Shown here: positions 1 through 8,179 of the stretch, piece by piece
Layout: every line of letters begins with the position of its first letter
Position numbering within the stretch: the stretch's first letter is position 1
Origin: Jannaschia sp. S6380
GTDB taxonomy: Bacteria > Pseudomonadota > Alphaproteobacteria > Rhodobacterales > Rhodobacteraceae
Direction: 5' to 3'
DNA: 64,000 nucleotides
Assembly (NCBI RefSeq): GCF_023015695.1
Contig: NZ_JALKAS010000002.1
Location: forward strand, 323,501-387,500
The notes under the pieces: model-generated
Databases searched by the model: none
What the model was told of the DNA's origin: nothing
What the model saw: the letters and a program-made list of their open reading frames with translations, nothing else
Program-made: the position numbers and the translations under genes

Positions 1-220
1 CGAGCGCCGCGCCCGCGACCTCGATCCGGGGCGGGCCGTCCGCACCGGGCAGCACCGGGACGAGCACGCGATGCGACCCCGCCGGCAGGTCCACCGAACC
101 CCGCCGCGTGATCGTCGCGCCGGAGGCATAGATCACCGCCTCGGCCGGCGGGGCCACGAGGCGCACGTCCTCGGCCAGGGCGAGGCCCGGCAGGCAGGTG
201 AGTAGGATCGCGTATCGCAT
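1..220 (-). CDS. MuiA-like exported protein, N-terminal fragment (cut by window edge)
   Basis: Read on the minus strand, the first 220 bases encode about 73 residues of a protein that continues outside the window. It opens with a signal peptide (MRYAILLTCLPGLALA), so the product should be exported. The following segment 'AVIYASGATITRRGSVDLP' with its alternating hydrophobic pattern resembles the DUF4140 N-terminal domain of the DUF4139 / mucoidy-inhibitor MuiA-like family, whose function is not known. The ATG at 220 is the only start that keeps the signal peptide. It lies three bases after the U-tract of the asd terminator, leaving no room for a normal ribosome-binding site. Family assignment is from a short fragment. 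Confidence 0.6.
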   Translation of the reverse strand, partial: MRYAILLTCLPGLALAEDVRLVAPPAEAVIYASGATITRRGSVDLPAGSHRVLVPVLPGADGPPRIEVAGAAL

Positions 221-222
221 GG

Positions 223-254
223 AAAAGGCCCCCGAACGGATATGTCCGGGGGCC
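223..254 (-). terminator. Rho-independent terminator of asd
   Basis: On the minus strand a perfect 8-bp stem GGCCCCCG/CGGGGGCC (247-254 with 227-234) with a 12-base loop is followed directly by TTTT (226-223). It sits 43 bases past the asd stop codon. It also ends only 3 bases before the start codon of the next minus-strand gene, so it may act as an attenuator for that gene. Confidence 0.8.
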
Positions 255-296
255 ATCTTGTCGTGCCGGCAGGGCGGTGTCAGCCCGTATCCGATA

Positions 297-1319
297 TCAA
301 CCCTTCTTCAGCACGCGCGCGCCCAGCGTCTCGGCGATCTGCACGGCGTTCAGCGCGGCGCCCTTTCGCAGGTTGTCGCTGACGACCCAGAGGTTGAGGC
401 CGTTGTCGATGGTGCTGTCCTGACGGATCCGGCTGATGAAAGTGGCGAAGTCGCCCACGCATTCGACCGGCGTGACGTAGCCCCCATCCTCGCGCTTGTC
501 GACGACCAGGACGCCGGGCGCGGTGCGCAGGATGTCGCGGGCCTCATCCTCGTCCAGGAAATCCTCGAACTCGATGTTCACGGCCTCGGAATGGCCGACG
601 AAGACAGGCACACGGACGCAGGTCGCGGTGACCTTGATTTTCGGGTCCACGATCTTCTTGGTTTCGGCGACCATCTTCCACTCTTCCTTGGTGGAGCCGT
701 CTTCCATGAAGCTGTCGATATGCGGGATCACGTTGAAGGCGATCTGCTTGGTATAGACGTCGGGCGCGACCTCGGACGTGGGGTTGTAGACCGCCTTGGT
801 CTGGTCCCACAGCTCGTCCATGCCACCCTTTCCGGAGCCGCTGACCGATTGGTAGGTGCTGACCACGACCCGCTTGATCCGCGCCCGGTCGTGCAGCGGC
901 TTGAGCGCCACGACCATCTGCGCGGTCGAGCAGTTGGGGTTCGCGATGATGTTCTTCTTGGCGTAGCCCTCGACCGCCTCGGGGTTCACCTCGGGGACGA
1001 CCAGCGGCACGTCCGGGTCGTAGCGATAGAGCGACGAGTTATCGATCACGACGCACCCGGCCTTGGCCGCCACGGGGGCGTATTTCTTCGTCGCGTCCGA
1101 GCCGATTGCGAAGAACGCGATGTCCCAGCCGGTGAAATCGAATTGCTCCAGGTCCTTCGTCTTCAGGGTCTTGTCGCCGAAGCTGACCTCGGTCCCGAGC
1201 GAGCGGCGCGAGGCGAGCGCCGTGATCTCGTCGACGGGGAACTGGCGCTCGGCCAGGATGTTCAGCATTTCGCGGCCCACGTTCCCCGTGGCGCCGCAGA
1301 CGACGACCTTGTAACCCAT
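297..1319 (-). CDS. asd: Aspartate-semialdehyde dehydrogenase
   Basis: This 340-residue enzyme reduces aspartyl phosphate to aspartate semialdehyde with NADPH, the branch point toward lysine/diaminopimelate, methionine and threonine. The N-terminal nucleotide-binding motif GATGNVG is at residues 9-15. The catalytic cysteine is C130 in NPNCST, and the conserved substrate-binding R236 and general base H243 are in RVPVFVGHSEAV. The length is typical of the family. The start is an ATG at 1319 with GGAGG close upstream (TACGGAGGTCATC). A strong terminator follows the stop. Other diaminopimelate genes (dapD, dapE) are 14-17 kb to the right, so this gene is not in an operon with them. Confidence 0.97.
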   Translation of the reverse strand: MGYKVVVCGATGNVGREMLNILAERQFPVDEITALASRRSLGTEVSFGDKTLKTKDLEQFDFTGWDIAFFAIGSDATKKYAPVAAKAGCVVIDNSSLYRYDPDVPLVVPEVNPEAVEGYAKKNIIANPNCSTAQMVVALKPLHDRARIKRVVVSTYQSVSGSGKGGMDELWDQTKAVYNPTSEVAPDVYTKQIAFNVIPHIDSFMEDGSTKEEWKMVAETKKIVDPKIKVTATCVRVPVFVGHSEAVNIEFEDFLDEDEARDILRTAPGVLVVDKREDGGYVTPVECVGDFATFISRIRQDSTIDNGLNLWVVSDNLRKGAALNAVQIAETLGARVLKKG

Positions 1320-1374
1320 GATGACCTCCGTAGGGACGCGCGGGACCTAGCCGCCGTCGCCGTCCGCGTAAAGG

Positions 1375-2016
1375 TCAACCCTGCGCGAGCGCTTCGACCA
1401 GCTTATTCTTGGTCATGTCGGAACGCCCCTGCAGGTCCCGATCCCGCGCCCTCTCCATCAAGTCGTCCTTCGTCATCACGGCGAGCGACGCGGCCGCGCC
1501 CTTGCCGCGCCCGTTCTCGTCCGTCGCCGCGTCGATGGCGTCCAGAAGCTCCGCCTTCGTCATCGTGCTGCGGCCGTCGATCCCGAGGTCGCGGGCACGC
1601 TCCTCCAGCATGTCCTTCGTGGGGCCGTCCGCACGGATTGCGGCGACCTTGTCGCGCACGTCCTCGGGCTGATCCACGAATTGTTCGTCGCCGTCCCGCT
1701 TGGCTCTTGTCGAGCGGGCGTATTCATCCTCGGTCAGCAGCATGCGGACGCGCCGCGGCAGGTAGCGTTCGCCCGTCTCGCCGGATTCGTCGCCGGACCT
1801 GGTGCCCCAATCGGCCTCGGTCCAGTCGTGCAGGTGGGTGTCCTCCTGCGACGGGCCATCCTCGTCATAGCCGCCGCCGCGCCGCTTGTATTCCTGCACC
1901 GCCATCTGCGCCTTGCGCGCGGACCACTGGCCCGGGTCGCCGCCCTTGTCGCCGGCGGTGATCTCCTCCTTCACCTTCTCCCACAGGTCGGGATCGGTTC
2001 GCTTCGCATCTGGCAT
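1375..2016 (-). CDS. DUF5872 protein with two Rho-N/SAP-like motifs
   Basis: A 213-residue charged soluble protein with no signal peptide. The N-terminal part (ERTDPDLW-like start, then TAGDKGGDPGQWSARKAQM and GETGERYLP) matches the DUF5872 family, which has no known function. The C-terminal half carries two copies of a helix-extended-loop-helix motif ending in TMTKAELLDAI and DMTKNKLVEAL. They resemble the SAP or Rho N-terminal fold, which often binds nucleic acid. I infer a nucleic-acid-associated role but cannot say more. The start at 2016 has an excellent AAGGAGG six bases upstream. A longer frame reaches 2088 but lacks such a site. It lies upstream of asd in the same direction (55-base gap). 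Confidence 0.75.
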   Translation of the reverse strand: MPDAKRTDPDLWEKVKEEITAGDKGGDPGQWSARKAQMAVQEYKRRGGGYDEDGPSQEDTHLHDWTEADWGTRSGDESGETGERYLPRRVRMLLTEDEYARSTRAKRDGDEQFVDQPEDVRDKVAAIRADGPTKDMLEERARDLGIDGRSTMTKAELLDAIDAATDENGRGKGAAASLAVMTKDDLMERARDRDLQGRSDMTKNKLVEALAQG

Positions 2017-2059
2017 GTCGGCCTCCTTCCCAGGGGAAACCGTTCGGGTGGCGATCGGT

Positions 2060-3220
2060 TCAGTCGGTCTTGTCGGGCGCGAAGGCATAGATCGCGCAGC
2101 CCGCCAGCAGCGCCAGCGCGAAGACGCCGAAAAGCGTCTGATAGCCGGCGACGCCGCCCCCCGCGCGTTCGAACAGCGGGCCGGTCGCGAACTGCATCAG
2201 TCCGACGCCGCCGATCGACATCAGGTTCAGAAGCGTCACCCCCCGGCCGATCAGATGCGGCGGGAAGAACGCGCGCCCATGCGCGATCCCCACCGCGTAG
2301 CTGGAGCCGAGCGCCCCGATCGCCGCGAAAAGGAGCGTCGCGGCCAGAAGCCCGGGCACCGGCATCCACCAGAGCGTCGCGCAGGCCGCCGCCCCCAGAA
2401 GGTTGCCCATGAGCACGACCCATTTCCGCGTGCCCAGGACCCGGTCGAGCGGGCCGTAGACGAAATTGCCGACGATCATCGCCAGCGCCATCAGCAGGGT
2501 GACCGTGCCGACATGCGCCACGCCGTGGAATTCTGCGATATAGGGCCCGGCCCAAAGCCCGCGCAGGCCGGCCGCGGGCGCGTAGTTGACCAGCATCATC
2601 GGCCCGATGAACCAGATCGCCGGGATGCGCAGGATGTCGAGGAGCGAGCCGCGCCCGTCGCCGCCCAAGGCCTCGGGGTCGCGGATCAGGATCCAGCAGC
2701 CGGCCGCCGTCGCCACCGTGATCGCCGACAACGCCCACATCGCGCCGCGCCAGCCGATCGCGTCGGCCGCCCAGCCCAGCGGGACCGAGGCCGCGATGTT
2801 GCCGATGGACCCGACGCCGACCAGCACGGCGGCCAGCGTGGCGAAAACGGCGGGGCGATAGACCCGCGCGAAGATGTAATAGCTGGCCATCAGGACGGGC
2901 GCGCAACCCGCGCCGATCAAGGCCATCGCGACCTCGATCTGCCAGCCGGCCTGCGCCACTGCGAAAAGCGCGGCCCCGCCGCCGCCCGCAAGGCCCAGAA
3001 GCGCCGAGGCCGTTCGCCGCGGCCCGACCCGGTCGAGCGCCCAGCCGATGGGCAACTGCATCGCCGCGAAGGTCAGGAACCAGATGCCCGACGCGCGGCT
3101 GAGCTCGGCGGGCGTCACGCCCAGCTCGGCCTGCAGGTCCGGCGCCAGCACGGCGAGGAACGCGCGATAGAACTGGCTGAGCACGTAGCCCAGCGTGAGG
3201 ATGGCGATGCCGATTTTCAT
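2060..3220 (-). CDS. MFS transporter
   Basis: A 386-residue inner-membrane protein with about twelve hydrophobic segments and the major facilitator motif-A-like loop DRVGPRRT after the second segment. Early residues (LSQFYRAFLAVLAPDL) resemble the nitrate/nitrite and sugar-phosphate-like MFS branches, but the substrate cannot be read from the sequence. The ATG at 3220 follows GGTAGGTTC. The stop of the upstream small membrane protein is only five bases before this start, so the two are probably co-transcribed. Confidence 0.85.
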   Translation of the reverse strand: MKIGIAILTLGYVLSQFYRAFLAVLAPDLQAELGVTPAELSRASGIWFLTFAAMQLPIGWALDRVGPRRTASALLGLAGGGGAALFAVAQAGWQIEVAMALIGAGCAPVLMASYYIFARVYRPAVFATLAAVLVGVGSIGNIAASVPLGWAADAIGWRGAMWALSAITVATAAGCWILIRDPEALGGDGRGSLLDILRIPAIWFIGPMMLVNYAPAAGLRGLWAGPYIAEFHGVAHVGTVTLLMALAMIVGNFVYGPLDRVLGTRKWVVLMGNLLGAAACATLWWMPVPGLLAATLLFAAIGALGSSYAVGIAHGRAFFPPHLIGRGVTLLNLMSIGGVGLMQFATGPLFERAGGGVAGYQTLFGVFALALLAGCAIYAFAPDKTD

Positions 3221-3224
3221 GAAC

Positions 3225-3614
3225 CTACCCCGTTTGCCGGCCACGTCGCATGACGGCCGACCCGGCGGCAAGCGCGATCATCGCCCAGCCGAGCACCCCC
3301 TTGCCGTGATCGGACAGGTTGGCATCGCCCGTGAAGGTCAGAAGCCGCAGCAGGGTGCCCGGACCGGGCGGGCGCCCGACGACGATCTGCCAGGGCAACC
3401 CGTCGATGATGGCCACGTAGTAGAGATAGTAGACCTGCGGCGAGAGCCAGACGAACGCCCCGAACAGCGCCAGCGCCCACAGGACGCGATGCAGGCGTAG
3501 GGCGGCCAGGCCCATCAGGCAGGCCAGCCCGAGCGACAGGACGGCCAGCCCCACCTGTCCCGATGCGGTCAAGGTGAAGAAGCTGTCGTCCGCATATCCC
3601 GGGATGTAATCCAT
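3225..3614 (-). CDS. Small conserved membrane protein, function unknown
   Basis: A 129-residue protein with four predicted membrane-spanning stretches: GLAVLSLGLACLMGLAAL, ALALFGAFVWLSPQVYY, a weaker one near VAIIDGLPW, and GWAMIALAAGSAV. I do not recognise a domain. It lies directly upstream of the MFS gene (five-base gap, same strand), suggesting a shared transcript and perhaps an accessory role. The start at 3614 (MDYIPGYADDSFF) is chosen because the alternative at 3680 would run into the start of the divergent glycosyltransferase. Its ribosome-binding site is weak. Confidence 0.65.
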   Translation of the reverse strand: MDYIPGYADDSFFTLTASGQVGLAVLSLGLACLMGLAALRLHRVLWALALFGAFVWLSPQVYYLYYVAIIDGLPWQIVVGRPPGPGTLLRLLTFTGDANLSDHGKGVLGWAMIALAAGSAVMRRGRQTG

Positions 3615-3678
3615 CGGCGCATCTTGCCCGCACGCGCGTGCCCGGGCTAGCTGGCACGGGCCATCGAGGGGTCGTCGC

Positions 3679-4749
3679 ATGACCGAGATCGTCGTCACCA
3701 ACATGAACCCGCGCTATACCGGCGTGTCGTCGACGGCGGCGCGGCTGATCCCGGTCCAGGCGCGCGACTACGAAGTGGCGCTCGCGGGCCATGCCCTGCC
3801 GGGATGCCCGCTGCCCGTCACCCTGGCTGAGGCGCGCCGCCTGACGCGGGTACCGCCGCCGGGCCGGCCCTTCGCGATCTGGCACGTGCGCCGCAACAAC
3901 GAGATGCGCGCGGCGCTCTGGGCACGGGACGTGCTACGCCTGCCAATCCGGATCGTGTTCACGACCGCCGGGACGCATCGGCACTCGGCCTTTCCCCGCT
4001 GGCTGATGCGGCGGATGGATGCGCTGATCGCGACGATCCCGGCAGCGGCCGAAGGCAAGCCGCATGTCCGCGCCGTCGTGCCCCACGGGGTGGATTGCAC
4101 CGTCTGGCATCCGGCCGCGGACCGCGCCGCCGCCTGGGCCGCGACCGGGTTTCCGGGGCGCCGCGGGGTGGCGGCCGTGGGGCGGGTGCGGATGTCGAAG
4201 GGAACGGATCGCTTCGTCGAGACGATGCTGCGGGTGCTGCCGAAACATCCCGACGTGACCGCGCTCGTGCTGGGTCTGGCGCGGCCGAAGGACGAGGCCT
4301 GGCTGGACTCGTTGAAGGCGAAGGCGCATGCGGCGGGGTTGGCGGACCGCCTCCTGTTCCCGGGCGAGGTCGGACCGGACGCGATGCCCGCCCTGATCCG
4401 GGCGTGTTCGTTGACGGTGCCGCTGCCGCGATACGAGCCCTATGGCGTCACGCCGCTTGAGGGGATGGCCTCGGGCGTGCCGTTCGTGGGATCGCCGACC
4501 GGGGATTTCCGCACGTTCTCCGAAGGCGGTGCCGGGATCGTGGTCGAGGAGGCGAACCTGGTCGCGGACGCGGCGGCGGCCGTCGACGCGCTGTTGTCGG
4601 ATGCCGCGCGGCTGGAGGCGATGTCGGTGGCGGCACGCGCGAAAGCGGTGGCGGTGCATTCGATCGAGGCGGAGGCGGCGGGGATCGCCGGCGTCTACGA
4701 GGCGCTCTGGTCGGAGGGCCGGAGCGCGCGGGACTTCAGCGCGTCGTAG
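3679..4749 (+). CDS. Glycosyltransferase, GT-B fold family 4
   Basis: A 356-residue cytoplasmic or membrane-associated sugar transferase. The N-terminal half has the acceptor-side Rossmann pattern. The C-terminal half has the nucleotide-sugar signatures of family 4: VGRVRMSKGTDRF around residue 170 with the conserved lysine, and EPYGVTPLEGMASGVPFV around 252, where an acidic residue contacts the donor. The ATG at 3679 follows GAGGGG. Donor and acceptor are unknown; there is no polysaccharide cluster nearby. Its last 55 bases overlap the 3' end of the convergent sulfotransferase-like gene. Confidence 0.85.
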   Translation: MTEIVVTNMNPRYTGVSSTAARLIPVQARDYEVALAGHALPGCPLPVTLAEARRLTRVPPPGRPFAIWHVRRNNEMRAALWARDVLRLPIRIVFTTAGTHRHSAFPRWLMRRMDALIATIPAAAEGKPHVRAVVPHGVDCTVWHPAADRAAAWAATGFPGRRGVAAVGRVRMSKGTDRFVETMLRVLPKHPDVTALVLGLARPKDEAWLDSLKAKAHAAGLADRLLFPGEVGPDAMPALIRACSLTVPLPRYEPYGVTPLEGMASGVPFVGSPTGDFRTFSEGGAGIVVEEANLVADAAAAVDALLSDAARLEAMSVAARAKAVAVHSIEAEAAGIAGVYEALWSEGRSARDFSAS

Positions 4750-5402
4750 AAGGGCAGCGCGGCGGCCAGCAGGTCGTCGCGATCGACCTGCGGCAAGGGG
4801 CCTTCGGGGCCGGCGAAGCCCGTGGATCTGTGGACCGCGCCGTACCAATGCGCGGCCCAGACCCCGTCGGAGGCATGACCGCCCGCGGGCCATTCCAGCA
4901 TCGCGTTCGACCAGTCCAGTCCAATTTCGGCGCAGAGTTTTCCGAGCATTCCCCGTGGGTTATTTCGGATGTCGGCGGTATCGAGGACGACGCCGCCGAA
5001 GCGGTCATAGAGCGTGGCCTGCGCGGCGAAGCCGATATCGGCCTCGGTCGCCGTTTCGCGCTTGGCGCCGTAGCTGGCGATGACCCGGGCAGGATGGCGG
5101 ATAAGATGCAGGTGCACCGCGCCCTCGGCCCAACCGAGCGGGAAGGACGGCAGCATGTGATGGGCCATCTGCTTTTGGTAGAGATGGGGGTTTCCCCCGC
5201 GCCGGCATCCGTCCGCGACCGCGGCGGGATCGGTCGGCTGGCTGGCCAGGACGGCGTCGCGCATCGGATGGTCGAGGCCGGTGGCGGCCAGGTAGGCGGC
5301 GTAGAACGGTTCGTCCATGACTTCGAAATCCGGACGGTTGCCGAAGGAGTACATCATCGCGGTGGACAGGTTGCGAGGGCCGGACCAGGCGATGATGCGC
5401 AT
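4695..5402 (-). CDS. Sulfotransferase-like protein
   Basis: A 235-residue soluble protein. The N-terminal loop WSGPRNLSTAMMYSF resembles the 5'-phosphosulfate-binding loop of PAPS-dependent sulfotransferases, and LHLIRHPARVIASYGAKR resembles the 3'-phosphate-binding segment. Databases often label this family as sulfotransferase-like or, misleadingly, HAD hydrolase. The acceptor is unknown. It is on the same strand as a zinc alcohol dehydrogenase (212 bases upstream) and a class IV aminotransferase, which may form a pathway. The stop falls inside the convergent glycosyltransferase gene, an overlap of 55 bases. The ATG at 5402 has only a weak upstream GGA. Confidence 0.75.
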   Translation of the reverse strand: MRIIAWSGPRNLSTAMMYSFGNRPDFEVMDEPFYAAYLAATGLDHPMRDAVLASQPTDPAAVADGCRRGGNPHLYQKQMAHHMLPSFPLGWAEGAVHLHLIRHPARVIASYGAKRETATEADIGFAAQATLYDRFGGVVLDTADIRNNPRGMLGKLCAEIGLDWSNAMLEWPAGGHASDGVWAAHWYGAVHRSTGFAGPEGPLPQVDRDDLLAAALPFYDALKSRALRPSDQSAS

Positions 5403-5613
5403 GTCGAATTCCGTAGATGTAAGCCGGATAATGCACGTCTGACGCCACCGGGCGCAGGGTCAAGGAAGATTTTCGGGACGATTGGCCAAATCGCCCCGAG
5501 CATCCCGTATCGGGGACAGACCGCGGACCACATCCGCCATGCGGCTGCGGGTGGATGTGCCATGGGTCCTGGGCATGCTCCCGTACCCGGCGGCGCGACG
5601 CGCGCGCCCGCGC

Positions 5614-6609
5614 TTAGTCGGCCACGGCTTGGATCTTGAGGCTGCCGCGGGGCGGCCCGCCCGAGAGGATCGGGTGCATCTCCGCCAGCGGCAACCGGTG
5701 CGACACGATCCGGTCGAGCGGTTCCCCGCAGGCGTCGATCGCCCGCAGCGCATCGGGGATGTTGTGGTTGAGCGAATGGGTCCCGGCCAGCGTCAACTGA
5801 CGGCGGAAGACCTCGAATGGAGAGATCTCGATCCGGCCTTCGACCGGGCAGATGCCGAAATAGAGCGCCCCGCCGCCATCGGCCACGTAATCGGTCAGCC
5901 CGGCCGCCACCGCCGGCACGCCGGTCGCGTCGATGGCCAGGTCGGCGGCGCGCCGATGGGCGGTCAATTCGCCCGCATCGGCGGCAAGGGCCGCGAAGCC
6001 GAAGCCGCGGGCCAGCTCCACGCGGGCTTCGTCGGTATCGACGAAGGTGATGTCGGCCGTCCCGCGCATATGCATCGCCAAGGCCATCAGCAGACCCATC
6101 GGCCCGGCCCCGAAGATCAGCGCCCGCTCGACCTTGGCGTCATGGACGGCACCCAGCGCGTTCAAGACGCATCCCATCGGCTCGGCCAGCGCGGCGCGTC
6201 CGAAGGGAAGGTCGCCGATCGGGTGCAGCGCACCGGCCCGCAGGATGCAGAACTCGGCGAAACCGCCGTCGCGGGTCACGCCATACGCGCCAAGCGTTTC
6301 GCAGAGATGCGCGTGGCCGCGGCGGCAGGCGCGGCACCGGCCGCATTCGATGTTCGGGTCGACGACGACCCGGTCGCCCTCGGTCAGCCCGTCGACGCCG
6401 GGGCCGACCTGGGTAACGATGCCGGCGAATTCGTGTCCCGGGGTCACGGGAAAGGCACCGGTTCCGTAATTGGCCTTCAGCACCTCGAAATCGGTATGGC
6501 AAAGCCCGCTGGCCATCACGCGGATCACGGCCTCGCCGTCGCCCGCAACGCGCCGGTCGCGGGGGCCGAACGCGACGCGTCCACGTTCGGGGAAGGTGAT
6601 CGCCTGCAT
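5614..6609 (-). CDS. Zinc-dependent medium-chain alcohol dehydrogenase
   Basis: A 331-residue cytoplasmic NAD(P)-dependent oxidoreductase. The catalytic zinc ligands are visible as C37 (SGLCHTD) and H59/E60 (TPGHEFAG). The structural zinc site has C89, C92, C95 and C103. The Rossmann motif GAGPMG lies near residue 168, with an acidic residue (VDTDEARVEL) at the end of the second strand favouring NAD. It resembles sorbitol/threonine-type dehydrogenases; the substrate is not determined. The ATG at 6609 has GAGAGGAAAC upstream. It lies on the same strand as the sulfotransferase-like gene and the class IV aminotransferase, suggesting linked metabolism of an alcohol or amino alcohol. Confidence 0.88.
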   Translation of the reverse strand: MQAITFPERGRVAFGPRDRRVAGDGEAVIRVMASGLCHTDFEVLKANYGTGAFPVTPGHEFAGIVTQVGPGVDGLTEGDRVVVDPNIECGRCRACRRGHAHLCETLGAYGVTRDGGFAEFCILRAGALHPIGDLPFGRAALAEPMGCVLNALGAVHDAKVERALIFGAGPMGLLMALAMHMRGTADITFVDTDEARVELARGFGFAALAADAGELTAHRRAADLAIDATGVPAVAAGLTDYVADGGGALYFGICPVEGRIEISPFEVFRRQLTLAGTHSLNHNIPDALRAIDACGEPLDRIVSHRLPLAEMHPILSGGPPRGSLKIQAVAD

Positions 6610-6951
6610 GCGGTGTTTCCTCTCCGCCGGTCCGTCCGCTTTCGGTGTAGGACATCGTGCGGGGCCGTGCCACCGTGCGCCGGGCATCGAGGATCGGGGC
6701 GATGAGGGCCGAACTCGCGAAACATCTGGCCGATCTCGACCGTATCGCACCCCCGGACCTGTCGGAGGCGAGGGCCCGCTTCGGCAAGGGCCCGACGTAT
6801 CTGGAGGCGCTGGTCGCGCTTTGCCGCTGTCCGGGCGCGCGCGGCAGTCGCAGCAGCGTGCGGCGCGGGGCGGGCGGGGCGACTGACCGGGTCCCGGCTT
6901 TGATTGCCGGCACCGCATGCGCTATCCTCGTGGCAAGGGGAAGGAGATCGG
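6610..6951 (+). other. 342-base gap with a possible gene remnant
   Basis: This gap between the dehydrogenase start and the 79-residue protein holds no convincing complete gene. From an ATG at 6702 the plus strand reads MRAELAKHLADLDRIAP and then YLEALVALC, a plausible helical start resembling HEAT-repeat-type small proteins. After about 45 residues the reading turns into low-complexity arginine/serine sequence and runs on into the next gene. It may be a frameshifted remnant, or chance coding in GC-rich DNA. The divergent dehydrogenase promoter must also lie near 6610-6700. Confidence 0.3.
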
Positions 6952-7191
6952 ATGACCGTGCCAAGGCTGAAACGTGTGAAGGTCTCCTCCGAGCAGGAGC
7001 TCCGGACCTGGCTGGCGAAGAACGCCGACGGGACGCAAAGCGTGATGGTGGTGACCTGCGACCGGAACTCCCGCGACAAGTTCGTCGGCAGCGACCAGGT
7101 GCGCGCGGCGGCCGCGGCGCATGGCTGGGCCGCCGGACGGAGCTATACCCTGCGCGGAAATCTTGTTGGACATGTCGTCAGCCACGGCTGA
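6952..7191 (+). CDS. Small conserved hypothetical protein
   Basis: A 79-residue soluble basic protein (MTVPRLKRVKVSSEQEL) with an alpha/beta look: a helix over residues 12-20, a hydrophobic strand SVMVVTC, a helix over GSDQVRAAAAAHGWAA and a final strand. I do not recognise the family. The start is well supported by AAGGAG eight bases upstream. It lies convergent to the aminotransferase gene, with a 13-base gap between their stops. Confidence 0.6.
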   Translation: MTVPRLKRVKVSSEQELRTWLAKNADGTQSVMVVTCDRNSRDKFVGSDQVRAAAAAHGWAAGRSYTLRGNLVGHVVSHG

Positions 7192-7204
7192 ATGCCGCGC
7201 CGGA

Positions 7205-8101
7205 TCAACCCGCGACCAGTTCGCGATAGAGCGCGCGTAGCCGCGCCGTCGTCGGGCCCGGTTCGCCGGTGCCGATGACCCGGCCGTCGATCATGCCCAC
7301 CGGGGTCTGGGCGCCGAATGTGCCGGTCAGGAACGCCTCGTCGGCGGAATAGGCATCGACGAGGGAGAAATTCCGCTCGAAGACCGGAATGCCGTTCGCC
7401 TGGCAGAGGTCGATGACCTTCTGCCGCGTGATGCCGTTCATGCAGTAGTCGCCGGTGGAGGTCCAAACCTCGCCCCGTCGGACGATGAAGAAATTGCAGG
7501 CGTTGGTCGTATTCACGAAGCCGTGGATGTCGAGCATCAGCGCCTCGTCCGCGCCGGCCTTTTCGGCAGCGATGCAGGCGAGGATGCAGTTGAGCTTGGA
7601 ATGCGAGTTGAGCTTCGGATCCTGCGTCATCGGCAGGCCGCGCAGATGCGGTACCGTGGCGAGCGTCACGGGGCGTGGGATGCGGGGGCGCGAATGTTCC
7701 ATGATGATGACCATGGTCGGGCCCTGGGTGGATAGGCGCGGATGCTGGAACGGCAGGCGCTTGACCCCGCGCGTGACCATCAGGCGGGCATGGGCGTCGG
7801 TGGTCATGCCGTTGGCGGCGCGCGTCTCCTCCAGCGCGGCGAGGACCTGGTCGGGGGTCATGCCGAGCTGCAGGTCGATGGCCTTGGCCGCCTCAAACAG
7901 ACGGGCCATGTGTTCGTCCGCGAAGGTCCAGCGCCCGTCATAGAGGCGCAGCCCCTCCCACACGCCGTCGCCCAGCATGAAGCCGCTGTCATACACGGAG
8001 ACGGTCGCCTCGGCCCGGGGCGTCAGCTTGCCGTTCACCCAGATTAGGATGTCGGCATTGCGGGCGTCTTCCTCGGCCTCGTGGGTGCTGATCTTGTCCA
8101 T
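7205..8101 (-). CDS. Class IV (fold-type IV PLP) aminotransferase
   Basis: A 298-residue cytoplasmic pyridoxal-phosphate enzyme of the branched-chain/D-amino-acid aminotransferase and aminodeoxychorismate lyase fold. DSGFMLGDGVWEGLR marks the N-terminal domain. The PLP-binding lysine lies in NSHSKLN, followed by the family hallmark GADEALMLD and the phosphate-binding TTNACNFFIV. Databases usually call this subgroup branched-chain aminotransferase-like, but it is too divergent to be called ilvE. It lies upstream of the zinc dehydrogenase and sulfotransferase-like genes on the same strand, with a plus-strand gene between. The start at 8101 has a weak ribosome-binding site. Confidence 0.85.
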   Translation of the reverse strand: MDKISTHEAEEDARNADILIWVNGKLTPRAEATVSVYDSGFMLGDGVWEGLRLYDGRWTFADEHMARLFEAAKAIDLQLGMTPDQVLAALEETRAANGMTTDAHARLMVTRGVKRLPFQHPRLSTQGPTMVIIMEHSRPRIPRPVTLATVPHLRGLPMTQDPKLNSHSKLNCILACIAAEKAGADEALMLDIHGFVNTTNACNFFIVRRGEVWTSTGDYCMNGITRQKVIDLCQANGIPVFERNFSLVDAYSADEAFLTGTFGAQTPVGMIDGRVIGTGEPGPTTARLRALYRELVAG

Positions 8102-8179
8102 GGCGGATTGGTGCCGTCACGGGGCCGTGATTTGCAAGGGGCAAGACCCGCGCGCAGGATCGGGTGGATGGAGGGTGCG

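Noticed and set aside
198..1961. 587-codon plus-strand frame across asd and the DUF5872 gene
   Set aside because: It is the antisense shadow of two well-supported genes and its composition is not protein-like.
5479..5493. Near-palindrome CGATTGGCCAAATCG upstream of the sulfotransferase-like gene
   Set aside because: It is short and imperfect, and no regulator is adjacent; it may be chance.
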